Assembly (NCBI GenBank): GCA_033850885.1
Contig: JAWWPG010000023.1
Coordinates: 1-19,842 of the forward strand
Direction of reading: 5' to 3'
Length of the DNA stretch: 19,842 nt
DNA from: JAWWPG01 sp033850885
GTDB lineage: Bacteria > Actinomycetota > Actinomycetes > Propionibacteriales > Nocardioidaceae
Shown here: positions 14,252-19,842 of the stretch, piece by piece
How the letters are laid out: each line of letters opens with the position of its first letter
Position numbering within the stretch: the stretch's first letter is position 1
Notes under the pieces: model-generated
Databases searched by the model: none
Told to the model about the DNA's origin: nothing
Seen by the model: the letters and a program-made list of their open reading frames with translations, nothing else
Translations under genes and position numbers: made by a program

Positions 14252-16081
14252 TCAGCTCTCGAGTCGCGCTTTGAGGCCGTCCAGCTCGGTCCAGAGCACG
14301 GCTGGCAGCTTGTCGCCGAACTTGGCGAACCACTCGTTGATCTGGGGCAGCTCCTGCTTCCACTCGTCGGGGTCGACGCGAAGCGCGGCCTCGACGGTCT
14401 CGCGGTCCATGTCGAGCCCGTCGATATCGAGGGAGTCGACGGTTGGCACGTACCCGATGGGCGTCTCTACGGCGTCGGCCTTACCCTCGATGCGCTCGAT
14501 GGCCCACTTCAGCACTCGGCTGTTCTCGCTGAAGCCAGGCCAGAGGAAGCCGCCGTCCTCGTCGCGGCGGAACCAGTTCACGTAGAAGATCCTTGGCAGC
14601 TTGGCCGGGTCATGCTCCTTGCCCATCGTGATCCAGTGGTTGAAGTAGTCGCCTGCGTGGTAGCCGATGAACGGCAGCATCGCCATCGGGTCGCGGCGCA
14701 CGACGCCTACCTCGCCGGTTGCTGCGGCAGTCGTCTCGGAGGAGAGGGTCGCGCCCATGAACGTGCCATGAACCCAGTCGCGTGCCTCGGTCACCAGGGG
14801 GATCGTCGTCTTTCGTCTGCCGCCGAAGAAGATCGCGTCGATCGGGACGCCGCGCGGGTCGTCATATTCGGAGGCAAGGATCGGGCACTGCTTGATCGGC
14901 GTGCAGTAGCGGCTGTTGGGATGGCTGGACGGCTCGTCCGAGTCGGGGGTCCAATCCTGCTTCTTCCAGGAGGTAAGGTGCTGGGGGTCGCCCTCCATGC
15001 CCTCCCACCAGATGTCGCCGTCGTCCGTGAGGGCGACGTTCGTGAACATCGAGTTCCCCTTGTCGATGGTCGCGATAGCGTTGGGGTTGGTCTTCTGGTT
15101 CGTGCCCGGGGCGACGCCGAAGAACCCGAACTCAGGGTTGATCGCCCGCAACCGGCCATCCTTGTCGATGCGCATCCAGGCGATGTCATCCCCGAGCGTC
15201 TCGACCTTCCACCCGGGGATGCTCGGGGCCAGCATCGCAAGGTTCGTCTTGCCGCATGCGCTCGGGAAGGCGGCGGCGATGTAGTAGGACTTCCCCTCTG
15301 GTGAGATGAGCTTGATGATCAGCATGTGCTCGGCCATCCAGCCTTCGTCGCGAGCGATCGCCGACGCGATGCGTAAGGCGTAGCACTTCTTGCCCAGCAG
15401 GGCGTTGCCGCCGTACCCGGAGCCGTAGCTCCAGATCATCCGCTCCTCGGGGAAGTGGGTGATGTACTTCGTATCGTTGCACGGCCACGGCACGTCCTGT
15501 TCGCCGTGTTCGAGGGGGGCGCCGACCGAGTGCAGGCAGGGGACGAAGTCGGCGTCGAGCTCCTCCATCCGCGCCAGGACGTTCGCGCCCATCCGCGCCA
15601 TGATCCGCATCGACGTGACGACGTACGCCGAGTCGGTGATCTCGACACCGAACATCGGGGAGTCGGACTCCAGATGACCCATCACGAAAGGGACCACGTA
15701 CATGGTCCGGCCGCGCATGCTGCCCCGGTAAAGCTCGGTCATGATCGTCTTCATCTCAGCGGGGGCCATCCAGTTGTTCGTCGGCCCCGCATCCGTCTCG
15801 TCGAGGGAGCAGATGTAGGTGCTGCTCTCGACGCGTGCCACGTCGGAGGGGTCCGAGGCACCCCAGAACGAGTTCGGTTTGATGTCCGGGTTGAGCCGGG
15901 TCAGGGTTCCGCAGGCGACCAGCTCCGCGGTCAGCGCCTTCCACTCCTCGTCCGAGCCGTCACACCAGTGGATCCTGTCCGGTTGAGTAAGCTCAGCGAT
16001 CTCGTCGACCCAGTCACGCAGCCGTTTGTGTGATGTGGACGTGGTGGTCGAGGGTGCTTCCGTCGTCGCTTCGGCCGTCAT
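14252..16081 (-). CDS. pckG: Phosphoenolpyruvate carboxykinase (GTP)
   Basis: 609 residues, standard for the GTP-dependent enzyme. It interconverts oxaloacetate + GTP and PEP + CO2 + GDP, the entry step of gluconeogenesis from TCA intermediates, in the cytoplasm. Seen in the sequence are the P-loop with its reactive cysteine, AFPSACGKTNLAML (near 271-284), the metal-binding GDDIAWM, the PEPCK stretch HGTFMGATLSSETTAA and the conserved YHAGDYFNHW. The frame stays open for 45 codons upstream, but that part falls in the leader and is not protein-like. The ATG at 16081 starts a usual Thr/Ser-rich N terminus, with GAAGGGA upstream. It is monocistronic, with its own promoter and a CRP-type box. Confidence 0.97.
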   Translation of the reverse strand: MTAEATTEAPSTTTSTSHKRLRDWVDEIAELTQPDRIHWCDGSDEEWKALTAELVACGTLTRLNPDIKPNSFWGASDPSDVARVESSTYICSLDETDAGPTNNWMAPAEMKTIMTELYRGSMRGRTMYVVPFVMGHLESDSPMFGVEITDSAYVVTSMRIMARMGANVLARMEELDADFVPCLHSVGAPLEHGEQDVPWPCNDTKYITHFPEERMIWSYGSGYGGNALLGKKCYALRIASAIARDEGWMAEHMLIIKLISPEGKSYYIAAAFPSACGKTNLAMLAPSIPGWKVETLGDDIAWMRIDKDGRLRAINPEFGFFGVAPGTNQKTNPNAIATIDKGNSMFTNVALTDDGDIWWEGMEGDPQHLTSWKKQDWTPDSDEPSSHPNSRYCTPIKQCPILASEYDDPRGVPIDAIFFGGRRKTTIPLVTEARDWVHGTFMGATLSSETTAAATGEVGVVRRDPMAMLPFIGYHAGDYFNHWITMGKEHDPAKLPRIFYVNWFRRDEDGGFLWPGFSENSRVLKWAIERIEGKADAVETPIGYVPTVDSLDIDGLDMDRETVEAALRVDPDEWKQELPQINEWFAKFGDKLPAVLWTELDGLKARLES

Positions 16082-16205
16082 GCCAAGGTTCCCTTCGCGC
16101 ATCGCGGTGGTGTGCCACCAACCGCTGTCTCGTAGCGGAATCATGTTGAGATAGGTCGTCCACGGAGTCTCTGTCCGTGGATGGTTGTGCACACGGTACG
16201 CCAGA
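16082..16205 (-). promoter_or_regulatory. Structured 5' leader of pckG
   Basis: If transcription starts near 16205, the pckG leader is about 124 nt. It can form three successive hairpins: 16159-16181 (8-bp stem TCCACGGA/TCCGTGGA, 7-nt loop), 16122-16138 (5-bp CCGCT/AGCGG, 7-nt loop) and 16106-16119 (5-bp GGTGG/CCACC, 4-nt loop). The loops of the two upstream hairpins share the GAGAC sequence on the transcript. The last hairpin leaves the ribosome binding site free. It matches no riboswitch class I know. Confidence 0.45.
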
Positions 16206-16211
16206 TCGGGT

Positions 16212-16240
16212 ATCATACGCTAACCAAGAGACCTTGTGAA
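16212..16240 (-). promoter_or_regulatory. pckG promoter (-35 TTCACA, -10 TATGAT)
   Basis: On the minus strand TTCACA (16240-16235) is followed by 17 nt and TATGAT (16217-16212). Both hexamers differ from the sigma-70 consensus at one base and the spacing is optimal. The expected transcription start is near 16205. It is the best housekeeping-type promoter in the window. Confidence 0.65.
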
Positions 16241-16252
16241 CCGCATCACAAG
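16233..16252 (-). promoter_or_regulatory. CRP/GlxR-type operator over the pckG -35
   Basis: The 20-bp site has perfect 7-bp arms CTTGTGA and TCACAAG around a 6-bp spacer, so it contains TGTGA-N6-TCACA, the binding pattern of CRP/GlxR-family cAMP receptor proteins. It overlaps the -35 and is centred about 37-41 bp upstream of the predicted start. That position fits class II activation or steric repression. The regulator itself is not in the window. Confidence 0.65.
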
Positions 16253-16425
16253 CTCTTCTTTGGCGAGATCCCGCCCGGTCACGCGGGGGCGCTTTCATCG
16301 GCGATGCGGGCGCCTCGACTGCGGCGGTGCGGCGGTGGACCGGCCATTAGTTAGCCTCGCCCTAACCCGCGCTAGACTCACACGTCGCGTCGTCTAGGAG
16401 TTCGCCGAGTACGACGGCGTACCCA
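16253..16425. other. Intergenic stretch between the pckG promoter and tRNA-Arg
   Basis: No gene is seen. It probably holds the tRNA-Arg promoter: TAGACT near 16373 fits a -10 hexamer. Just upstream TTAG and CTAA stand 11 nt apart in a 19-bp frame (about 16347-16365), an outline like a DtxR/IdeR iron box but with a poor centre (about 11 of 19 positions), so I do not call an operator. Confidence 0.35.
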
Positions 16426-16501
16426 GCGCTCGTAGCTCAACGGATAGAGCATCTGACTACGGATCAGAAGGTTGGGGGTTCGAATCCCTCCGAGCGCGCC
16501 A
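16426..16501 (+). tRNA. tRNA-Arg, anticodon ACG; probable integration site
   Basis: The acceptor GCGCTCG (16426-16432) pairs with CGAGCGC (16491-16497); the discriminator is G16498 and CCA is encoded at 16499-16501. The anticodon stem TCTGA/TCAGA encloses CTACGGA with ACG at 16459-16461. The T arm is GGGGG-TTCGAAT-CCCTC. It reads CGN arginine codons. A phage-type integrase begins 112 nt downstream in the same direction, the classic layout for an element integrated into a tRNA 3' end with the gene left intact, so the 3' half of this tRNA is the likely attachment core. Confidence 0.96.
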
Positions 16502-16557
16502 GCAAACCCCAGGTCAAAGTATGTTTCTGACTCTGGATCGCACACCTCGGATGGGTC

Positions 16558-16578
16558 GTGTCCGCAACCGTGTCCGCA
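16558..16578 (+). repeat. Direct repeat GTGTCCGCA, possible integrase arm site
   Basis: GTGTCCGCA occurs at 16558-16566 and 16570-16578, one helical turn apart (12 bp), between the tRNA end and the integrase start. Paired short direct repeats near the core are typical arm-type binding sites of tyrosine integrases. The role is inferred from position only. Confidence 0.4.
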
Positions 16579-16612
16579 GGAAACTCTTGCGTCAGCCGAG
16601 AGGATGCTGTCC

Positions 16613-17800
16613 ATGGCCTGGGCAAAGAAGAGGACCACGAAAGACGGAACCGTCCGGTGGACGGGCGTGTACCGAGACACACTGCGCCGTGAGCGGTCGG
16701 CGGGAACTGCGCCGACGAAGCGTCAGGCGCTCCAGCTTGCGACCGAGCAGGAGCTCGCCGTTGCCCACGACGACTGGGTCGGTCCTGAGACGGGCATGCT
16801 GACGCTGGACACCTACTTCACCGAGCACTGGCTGCCCAACCGGGACTATGAGGTGAAGACCCTCATCGGGTACCAGTCGGACTACAACAAGGCCGTCGGG
16901 CCGACGTTCGGCCATCTTCCGCTGCGCGAGATCACTAACTCCAAGGTCCAGGGTTGGGTGGCGTCAATGCGACGTGCGGGGGTGTCCGCAACGTCGGTCC
17001 AGTCGAGGTTCAAGCTGCTTCAGACCGTGCTGGCGGCGCGACGAGGGGCGTCGGCGATGCGAGACGGTCACATCCGTAGCAACCCGTGTGCCGGCGTGCT
17101 CGTGCCTGTGCTGACCCGTCGGGATGTGTCGGTGTACACGCCCGACCAGATCGATAGGGCCTTCGCCTGCCTCGAACGGTGGTGGCTGCCGATGACGGGG
17201 TTTCTAGTCGACTCCGGGTGCCGGTGGGGCGAGGCGCAAGGAGTACTGGTCTCAGACCTGACGGGCGACCCGAGCTCGTACGTGGTCGCCGTCCGGCACA
17301 CCATCGTCGAGGTGACAAAGGCAGCCAGCGGCAACGGAACCCGGTTCGTCGCAAAGAACTACCCCAAGACCCGACAGCCGCGCCGACTGCGCCTGTCCGC
17401 GGAGACGTCGCGGCTCGTTCACGGAGCGATCGTCGAACGTGAACTTACCGGGGATGACCGGGTCTTCGCTCGGCAAGGCAGCAAGCGGCACAAGCACACC
17501 ATCGCGAGGACTCCAGAGTGGCCGGGTGGCATCCCGGTGTCCACCGGGTTCTTCAGAGGAATCTGGCACCGAGCTTGTCAGGAGGCGGGGGTTCCACAGC
17601 TGCGCATCCACGACCTGCGGGCGACCAACATCAGCTGGTTGTTCGCCGGCGGAGCCGACCTGGCCACGGTTCAGCAACGTGCTGGGCACACCCAGATGGC
17701 CACGACCCAGCGATACGTGAGCGCGCTCGACGATGTCGACGAACGTGCGCTGTCAGCGTTGGAGGTCGTACGCAGTCGGAGCCGCCCACGTTCAGCCTGA
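16613..17800 (+). CDS. Site-specific tyrosine recombinase (integrase)
   Basis: 395 residues. A basic N-terminal arm-binding part (about 1-55) is followed by the SAM-like core-binding domain (about 62-165) and the catalytic domain. The catalytic residues are all visible: R204 in GCRWGE, H333 and R336 in HDLRATN, H359 in AGHTQ and nucleophile Y368 in TTQRYV; K252 in YPKTRQPRRL is the likely beta-hairpin lysine. It would insert the element at tRNA-Arg by strand exchange. The ATG at 16613 has GAGAGG about 10 nt upstream; an ATG at 16604 would add three residues but leaves no room for that site. It converges with the xis gene, with 47 nt between their stops. Confidence 0.95.
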   Translation: MAWAKKRTTKDGTVRWTGVYRDTLRRERSAGTAPTKRQALQLATEQELAVAHDDWVGPETGMLTLDTYFTEHWLPNRDYEVKTLIGYQSDYNKAVGPTFGHLPLREITNSKVQGWVASMRRAGVSATSVQSRFKLLQTVLAARRGASAMRDGHIRSNPCAGVLVPVLTRRDVSVYTPDQIDRAFACLERWWLPMTGFLVDSGCRWGEAQGVLVSDLTGDPSSYVVAVRHTIVEVTKAASGNGTRFVAKNYPKTRQPRRLRLSAETSRLVHGAIVERELTGDDRVFARQGSKRHKHTIARTPEWPGGIPVSTGFFRGIWHRACQEAGVPQLRIHDLRATNISWLFAGGADLATVQQRAGHTQMATTQRYVSALDDVDERALSALEVVRSRSRPRSA

Positions 17801-17847
17801 GGCGGCTTGGCACGTCACCGAGGATCGGGGCCGCGCTCGTTGCGCTG

Positions 17848-18123
17848 TCACTTCACCCGAGGCTTGCCTAGGACAACGCCCCACTTCGGCTGAGGGGGAG
17901 GTGTCAGTGCACGCTGGTGGGCGTCGAGCCAGGCCTCGATATCGGCGAGCCGGAAACGGACAGCACCATGCAACTTCAGACACGGCAACGGATCGTGCTT
18001 ATCGTATGTCCTCCGGTAGACCCATGACGGCGATGCTCTGAGCAGCGCCGCCACCTCATTGACCGTCATCAATTCAAGGGCTCGCTGGCTGTCGACGTAC
18101 TGGGGCTCGAGTTCTGCTGTCAT
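17848..18123 (-). CDS. Excisionase-like winged-helix DNA-binding protein
   Basis: 91 residues. The central domain reads LMTVNEVAALLRASPSWVYR, then PCLKLHGAVRFRLADIEAWL, the MerR-like helix-turn-helix/excisionase pattern (HTH_17, AlpA-like). A Pro-rich basic tail follows. Such proteins bend DNA at attachment sites to direct the integrase towards excision, or act as small transcription regulators of mobile elements. The ATG at 18123 has AAGGA about 7 nt upstream and overlaps the stop of the WhiB-like gene by 4 nt (ATGA). The gene faces the integrase, so the two are not co-transcribed. A plain regulatory role remains possible. Confidence 0.88.
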   Translation of the reverse strand: MTAELEPQYVDSQRALELMTVNEVAALLRASPSWVYRRTYDKHDPLPCLKLHGAVRFRLADIEAWLDAHQRALTPPPQPKWGVVLGKPRVK

Positions 18124-18386
18124 TCGCAGGTCCTTATCGGTTTGGGGTAGGGGTGCTGCTTGCGCCAGAGACTCCTGACACGACTCGGCAAGAGGCCGCC
18201 CCAGACCCCCGAGGGCTCCCATGGAGACTCAAGTGCGACGCCCAGGCACTCGGTCTTGACCGGGCATCCAATGCACATCTTGATTCTCGGTCGGCCCTGC
18301 ACTGGGAAGAAATCGTCGGGGTCAGCCTGTGCACAACGTGCGAGCTCGCGCCACGCATGCTCGGCGGGGTCCAGCCTCCATGTCAC
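18120..18386 (-). CDS. WhiB-family iron-sulfur transcription regulator
   Basis: 88 residues, at the small end of the family. All four cluster cysteines are present: C18 in ELARCAQADPD, C38 and C41 in MCIGCPVK, and C47 in TECLG, giving C-x2-C-x5-C. The turn motif is GVWGG (60-64), followed by a short basic region (SRVRSLWRK). WhiB proteins carry a [4Fe-4S] cluster, respond to redox or nitric oxide, and usually act by binding the main sigma factor; phage-borne members exist. GTG is the only start that fits; the ribosome binding site (GGGGTGA) is rather far. The gene runs directly into the excisionase-like gene, suggesting a control role inside the mobile element. Confidence 0.9.
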   Translation of the reverse strand: MTWRLDPAEHAWRELARCAQADPDDFFPVQGRPRIKMCIGCPVKTECLGVALESPWEPSGVWGGLLPSRVRSLWRKQHPYPKPIRTCE

Positions 18387-18819
18387 CTGCTCATCACCCC
18401 TGTGGCCAGGGACGGGGTCCGCCGAGCCGGGAGAGGCTCGTGCTCCGCCCGGCGCACGCAGCGTCTAATTCCGTGGGCATACATGGGATACTTGGGCCGC
18501 GGTACACCATTTGACCCAGTCCCCCGCACAAGCGGTCATGCCTTCGTGAGCCAACGCCGTTTGGCTGCGGCACAACAACACCCCACAACTCCAGGACCCA
18601 TCCTCAGCAGCGTGGACCGCGCGGCAATTCCCCGACACCAGCCACCATGACGGTCAGCATGTCCCTCGCAGACACCGTTGTCGGACTTCGAGGGCCACGA
18701 CGACAGTTTGATGCAGGGGGCCTCCGTGGGTCCGCCCGTGCGTCGGATTGGCGTCGGGCCTGTCGTCGGAACGCACTACCGCCCGCGGGACGGCATGAAT
18801 CTGAGACTCTTGGAGTGTG
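18387..18819. other. 433-nt gap between the WhiB-like gene and the lipoprotein gene
   Basis: No reading frame here looks like a protein on either strand; the open ones are Arg/Pro/His-rich shadows. The two flanking genes diverge, so promoters for both should lie within. I could not choose a convincing -35/-10 pair. A 5-bp inverted repeat GAGCC/GGCTC near 18433-18450 is too short to call. Confidence 0.5.
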
Positions 18820-19167
18820 ATGACGCGAGCCTCAGTCACTCTCGGCCTGGTTGGCGTCACGTGCGCGGGGCTGGTCGGCTGCAGCTCATCCAGCCCGGGC
18901 ACCGGGGTTGTGCAGGGCCGCTTGCCGCTCTGCTACGGCCCTGGCCCCGGCATGAACCTCGAGCCGCACACCACAATTCAGATCGTCCGCGATGGTCTCG
19001 TGGTGGGCACGCGGACCTTTGCGAGCAGCGATCAACACCGGACCTACCGGCTGGCACTGCCGGCGGGTACCTACGTGCTCAAGACCTGGGCGAAGCCTGA
19101 TCTACACGTCGTCGTTCAGCCGGGGAAGACTCTTAGCGCTGACTTCCGCTTTCTGGGCTGCCTGTGA
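18820..19167 (+). CDS. Small predicted lipoprotein, function unknown
   Basis: 115 residues. A short signal peptide (MTRASVTLGLVGVTCAG) ends in the lipobox LVGC with the lipidated cysteine at 21, followed by SSSSPG, a typical tether. The mature part of about 90 residues is beta-rich: LEPHTTIQIVRDGLVVGTRT, then YRLALPAGTYVLKTW and VVVQPGKTLSADF. It resembles a small carboxypeptidase-regulatory-like/Ig-type sandwich, which is inference from pattern. Two further cysteines (in PLCYG and at the end, LGCL) could form a disulfide. The start is ATG at 18820 with GGAG 4 nt upstream; the preceding GTG at 18817 is an alternative. It lies inside the presumed element as cargo or as an entry-exclusion-like surface protein, which cannot be told apart here. 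Confidence 0.72.
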   Translation: MTRASVTLGLVGVTCAGLVGCSSSSPGTGVVQGRLPLCYGPGPGMNLEPHTTIQIVRDGLVVGTRTFASSDQHRTYRLALPAGTYVLKTWAKPDLHVVVQPGKTLSADFRFLGCL

Positions 19168-19526
19168 GCGTCGGCGCCCAACGCTGATGCGGCCCGGCCG
19201 AGGGGAGCGATCGCCAAGCGCAAGCAGCGTCCGATGGTATGGAAACCTGACCCACCACTTTCGCGGCGACGCACTCGCCATGCCGGTCGCAGGTCCGTCG
19301 CGCACGACTACACACATCCTGTACGCGACGGGCAAATGGCGACGCGGCCCCCGCCGCCTAACCAGTCTCAAGTCGACTAGCGCCTCGCCCAGCACCCTTC
19401 AATCCAAGAGCCACACCGTTGGCATCCGAGGGCGGCTCAGACCCGATCGTGTACCGAGTCGCCGGTACTTCACCTGTGTGGCGGGTGATCTGACGCCCGC
19501 TCGTGGCTGTTTGGGGGCCAGTGGGG
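19168..19526. other. 359-nt region upstream of the relaxase, possible oriT area
   Basis: No credible gene. One inverted repeat stands out at 19451-19468: GTACCG and CGGTAC around a 6-nt spacer. Origins of transfer commonly lie just upstream of relaxase genes and contain such repeats beside the nick site, so this is where one would expect oriT, but no known nic sequence is recognised. Confidence 0.35.
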
Positions 19527-19842
19527 ATGACGGTGTCGATCCGGCGGATGTCTTTGGGGTCCGGTTTCCGGTACCTGATGTCGTCGGTGGCGCAGTCCGA
19601 CGGCGCCGGGTTGCAGACCTCGGCGTTGACACGTTACTACGCCGAGACGGGTACCCCACCGGGCCGGTTCCTGGGCGTCGGGCTGGCGGGTCTTGCCGAT
19701 GGCGCTGGTGTTCCTGCCGGTACCCAGGTCGGCGAAGAACACTTGTTCCGGATGCTAGGCAGGCTGCAGGACCCGGTCACCGGGACCCAGCTGGGTGCAC
19801 CACCGCGGACATTCACACGAACCAACGGAGACCGGGCGGTCG
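19527..19842 (+). CDS. MobF/TrwC-type conjugative relaxase, N-terminal fragment (runs off the window)
   Basis: Read from ATG at 19527 the frame stays open for 105 codons to the window edge. The translation has the hallmarks of the TrwC/TraI relaxase domain: SIRRMSLGSGFRYLMSSVA, then the tandem tyrosines in SALTRYYAETGTPPGRFLG (the catalytic pair region), GLAGL, VGEEHLFRMLGR and DPVTGTQLG. MobF relaxases nick oriT, stay linked to the 5' end through a tyrosine, and usually carry a C-terminal helicase for strand transfer, which would lie outside the window. The His triad for the metal is also not yet reached. GTG at 19503 is an in-frame alternative start. The ribosome binding site is poor (GTGGGG next to the ATG). 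Confidence 0.82.
   Translation, partial: MTVSIRRMSLGSGFRYLMSSVAQSDGAGLQTSALTRYYAETGTPPGRFLGVGLAGLADGAGVPAGTQVGEEHLFRMLGRLQDPVTGTQLGAPPRTFTRTNGDRAV

Larger units (their letters stand above)
16502..19842. mobile_element. Left part of a tRNA-Arg-integrated conjugative or mobilizable element
   Basis: Directly behind tRNA-Arg come an integrase, an excisionase-like gene, a WhiB-like regulator, a lipoprotein and a MobF/TrwC-type relaxase start. Integration, excision and DNA-transfer functions together define an integrative conjugative or mobilizable element. Coding density falls and the DNA is less G/C-rich than the housekeeping part. A second copy of the tRNA 3' end was looked for by eye up to the window edge and not found, so the element must continue beyond 19842. 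It could also be a decayed remnant. Confidence 0.65.

Noticed and set aside
16082..16216. 45-codon N-terminal extension of PEP carboxykinase
   Set aside because: The family N terminus starts at the ATG at 16081, and the extension covers the predicted leader hairpins and overlaps the -10 box.
16347..16365. DtxR/IdeR iron box upstream of tRNA-Arg
   Set aside because: The outer TTAG and CTAA are correctly spaced, but only about 11 of 19 positions fit and no iron gene is adjacent.
18153..18650. 165-codon plus-strand frame across the WhiB-like gene
   Set aside because: It is antisense to the WhiB coding region, whose cysteine pattern is intact, and the rest is low-complexity.
19102..19395. 97-codon minus-strand frame next to the lipoprotein gene
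   Set aside because: It overlaps the lipoprotein 3' end, is Arg-rich, has no ribosome binding site and resembles no known protein.
16502..19842. Second attachment site (copy of the tRNA-Arg 3' end)
   Set aside because: Reading to the window edge, I found no repeat of the T-arm/acceptor sequence, so attR must be outside or lost.

Overview
The window looks like the chromosome of a high-G+C actinobacterium, most plausibly in or near the Nocardioidaceae/Propionibacteriales. The evidence is the strong G/C bias at third codon positions, a bacterial proteasome activator (Bpa/PafE), a WhiB-family protein, a SigK/RskA-type sigma/anti-sigma pair, GTP-dependent PEP carboxykinase, a MobA + DUF6457 pair, and several genes that seem to be read from leaderless mRNAs. 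The genus is inference.

Layout. 1-4447: a minus-strand group made of a universal stress protein, a frameshifted gene of unknown function, a VOC/glyoxalase-fold protein, a DUF4446 membrane protein and a PAP2-diacylglycerol-kinase fusion. 4448-6534: serS and a Cof-type HAD phosphatase overlap by 4 nt on the plus strand. 6549-9693: on the minus strand, a quinone oxidoreductase lies 10 nt upstream of bpa, followed by a sigma factor and its anti-sigma factor that overlap by 4 nt. 9694-9970: a short gap packed with tandem and palindromic repeats. 9971-10803: mobA and a DUF6457 gene on the minus strand. 10877-12753: a nitrilase-family amidohydrolase and a polytopic membrane protein on the plus strand. 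12764-14175: tRNA-Ser(TGA), a PH-like membrane protein, tRNA-Ser(GCT) and a SAM methyltransferase. 14252-16081: pckG on the minus strand, with a well-formed promoter, a symmetric CRP/GlxR-type box over the -35 and a leader that can fold into three hairpins.

From the tRNA-Arg(ACG) gene (16426-16501) to the right edge the sequence has accessory character. A tyrosine integrase starts 112 nt past the tRNA. Facing it is a two-gene unit in which a small WhiB-like Fe-S protein overlaps an excisionase-like winged-helix protein by 4 nt. A small lipoprotein follows, and then the first 105 codons of a MobF/TrwC-type relaxase that runs off the end. Together these suggest the left end of an integrative conjugative or mobilizable element in tRNA-Arg. 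The other attachment site is not in the window.

The points most worth a second look are: the WhiB-Xis coupling, which may tie excision to a redox or iron signal; the CRP-box promoter and structured leader of pckG; the canonical HbYX tail of Bpa; a cluster of three related palindromes at 9792-9875; and a recurring '-10 hexamer, 6 nt, start codon' arrangement in front of five genes.
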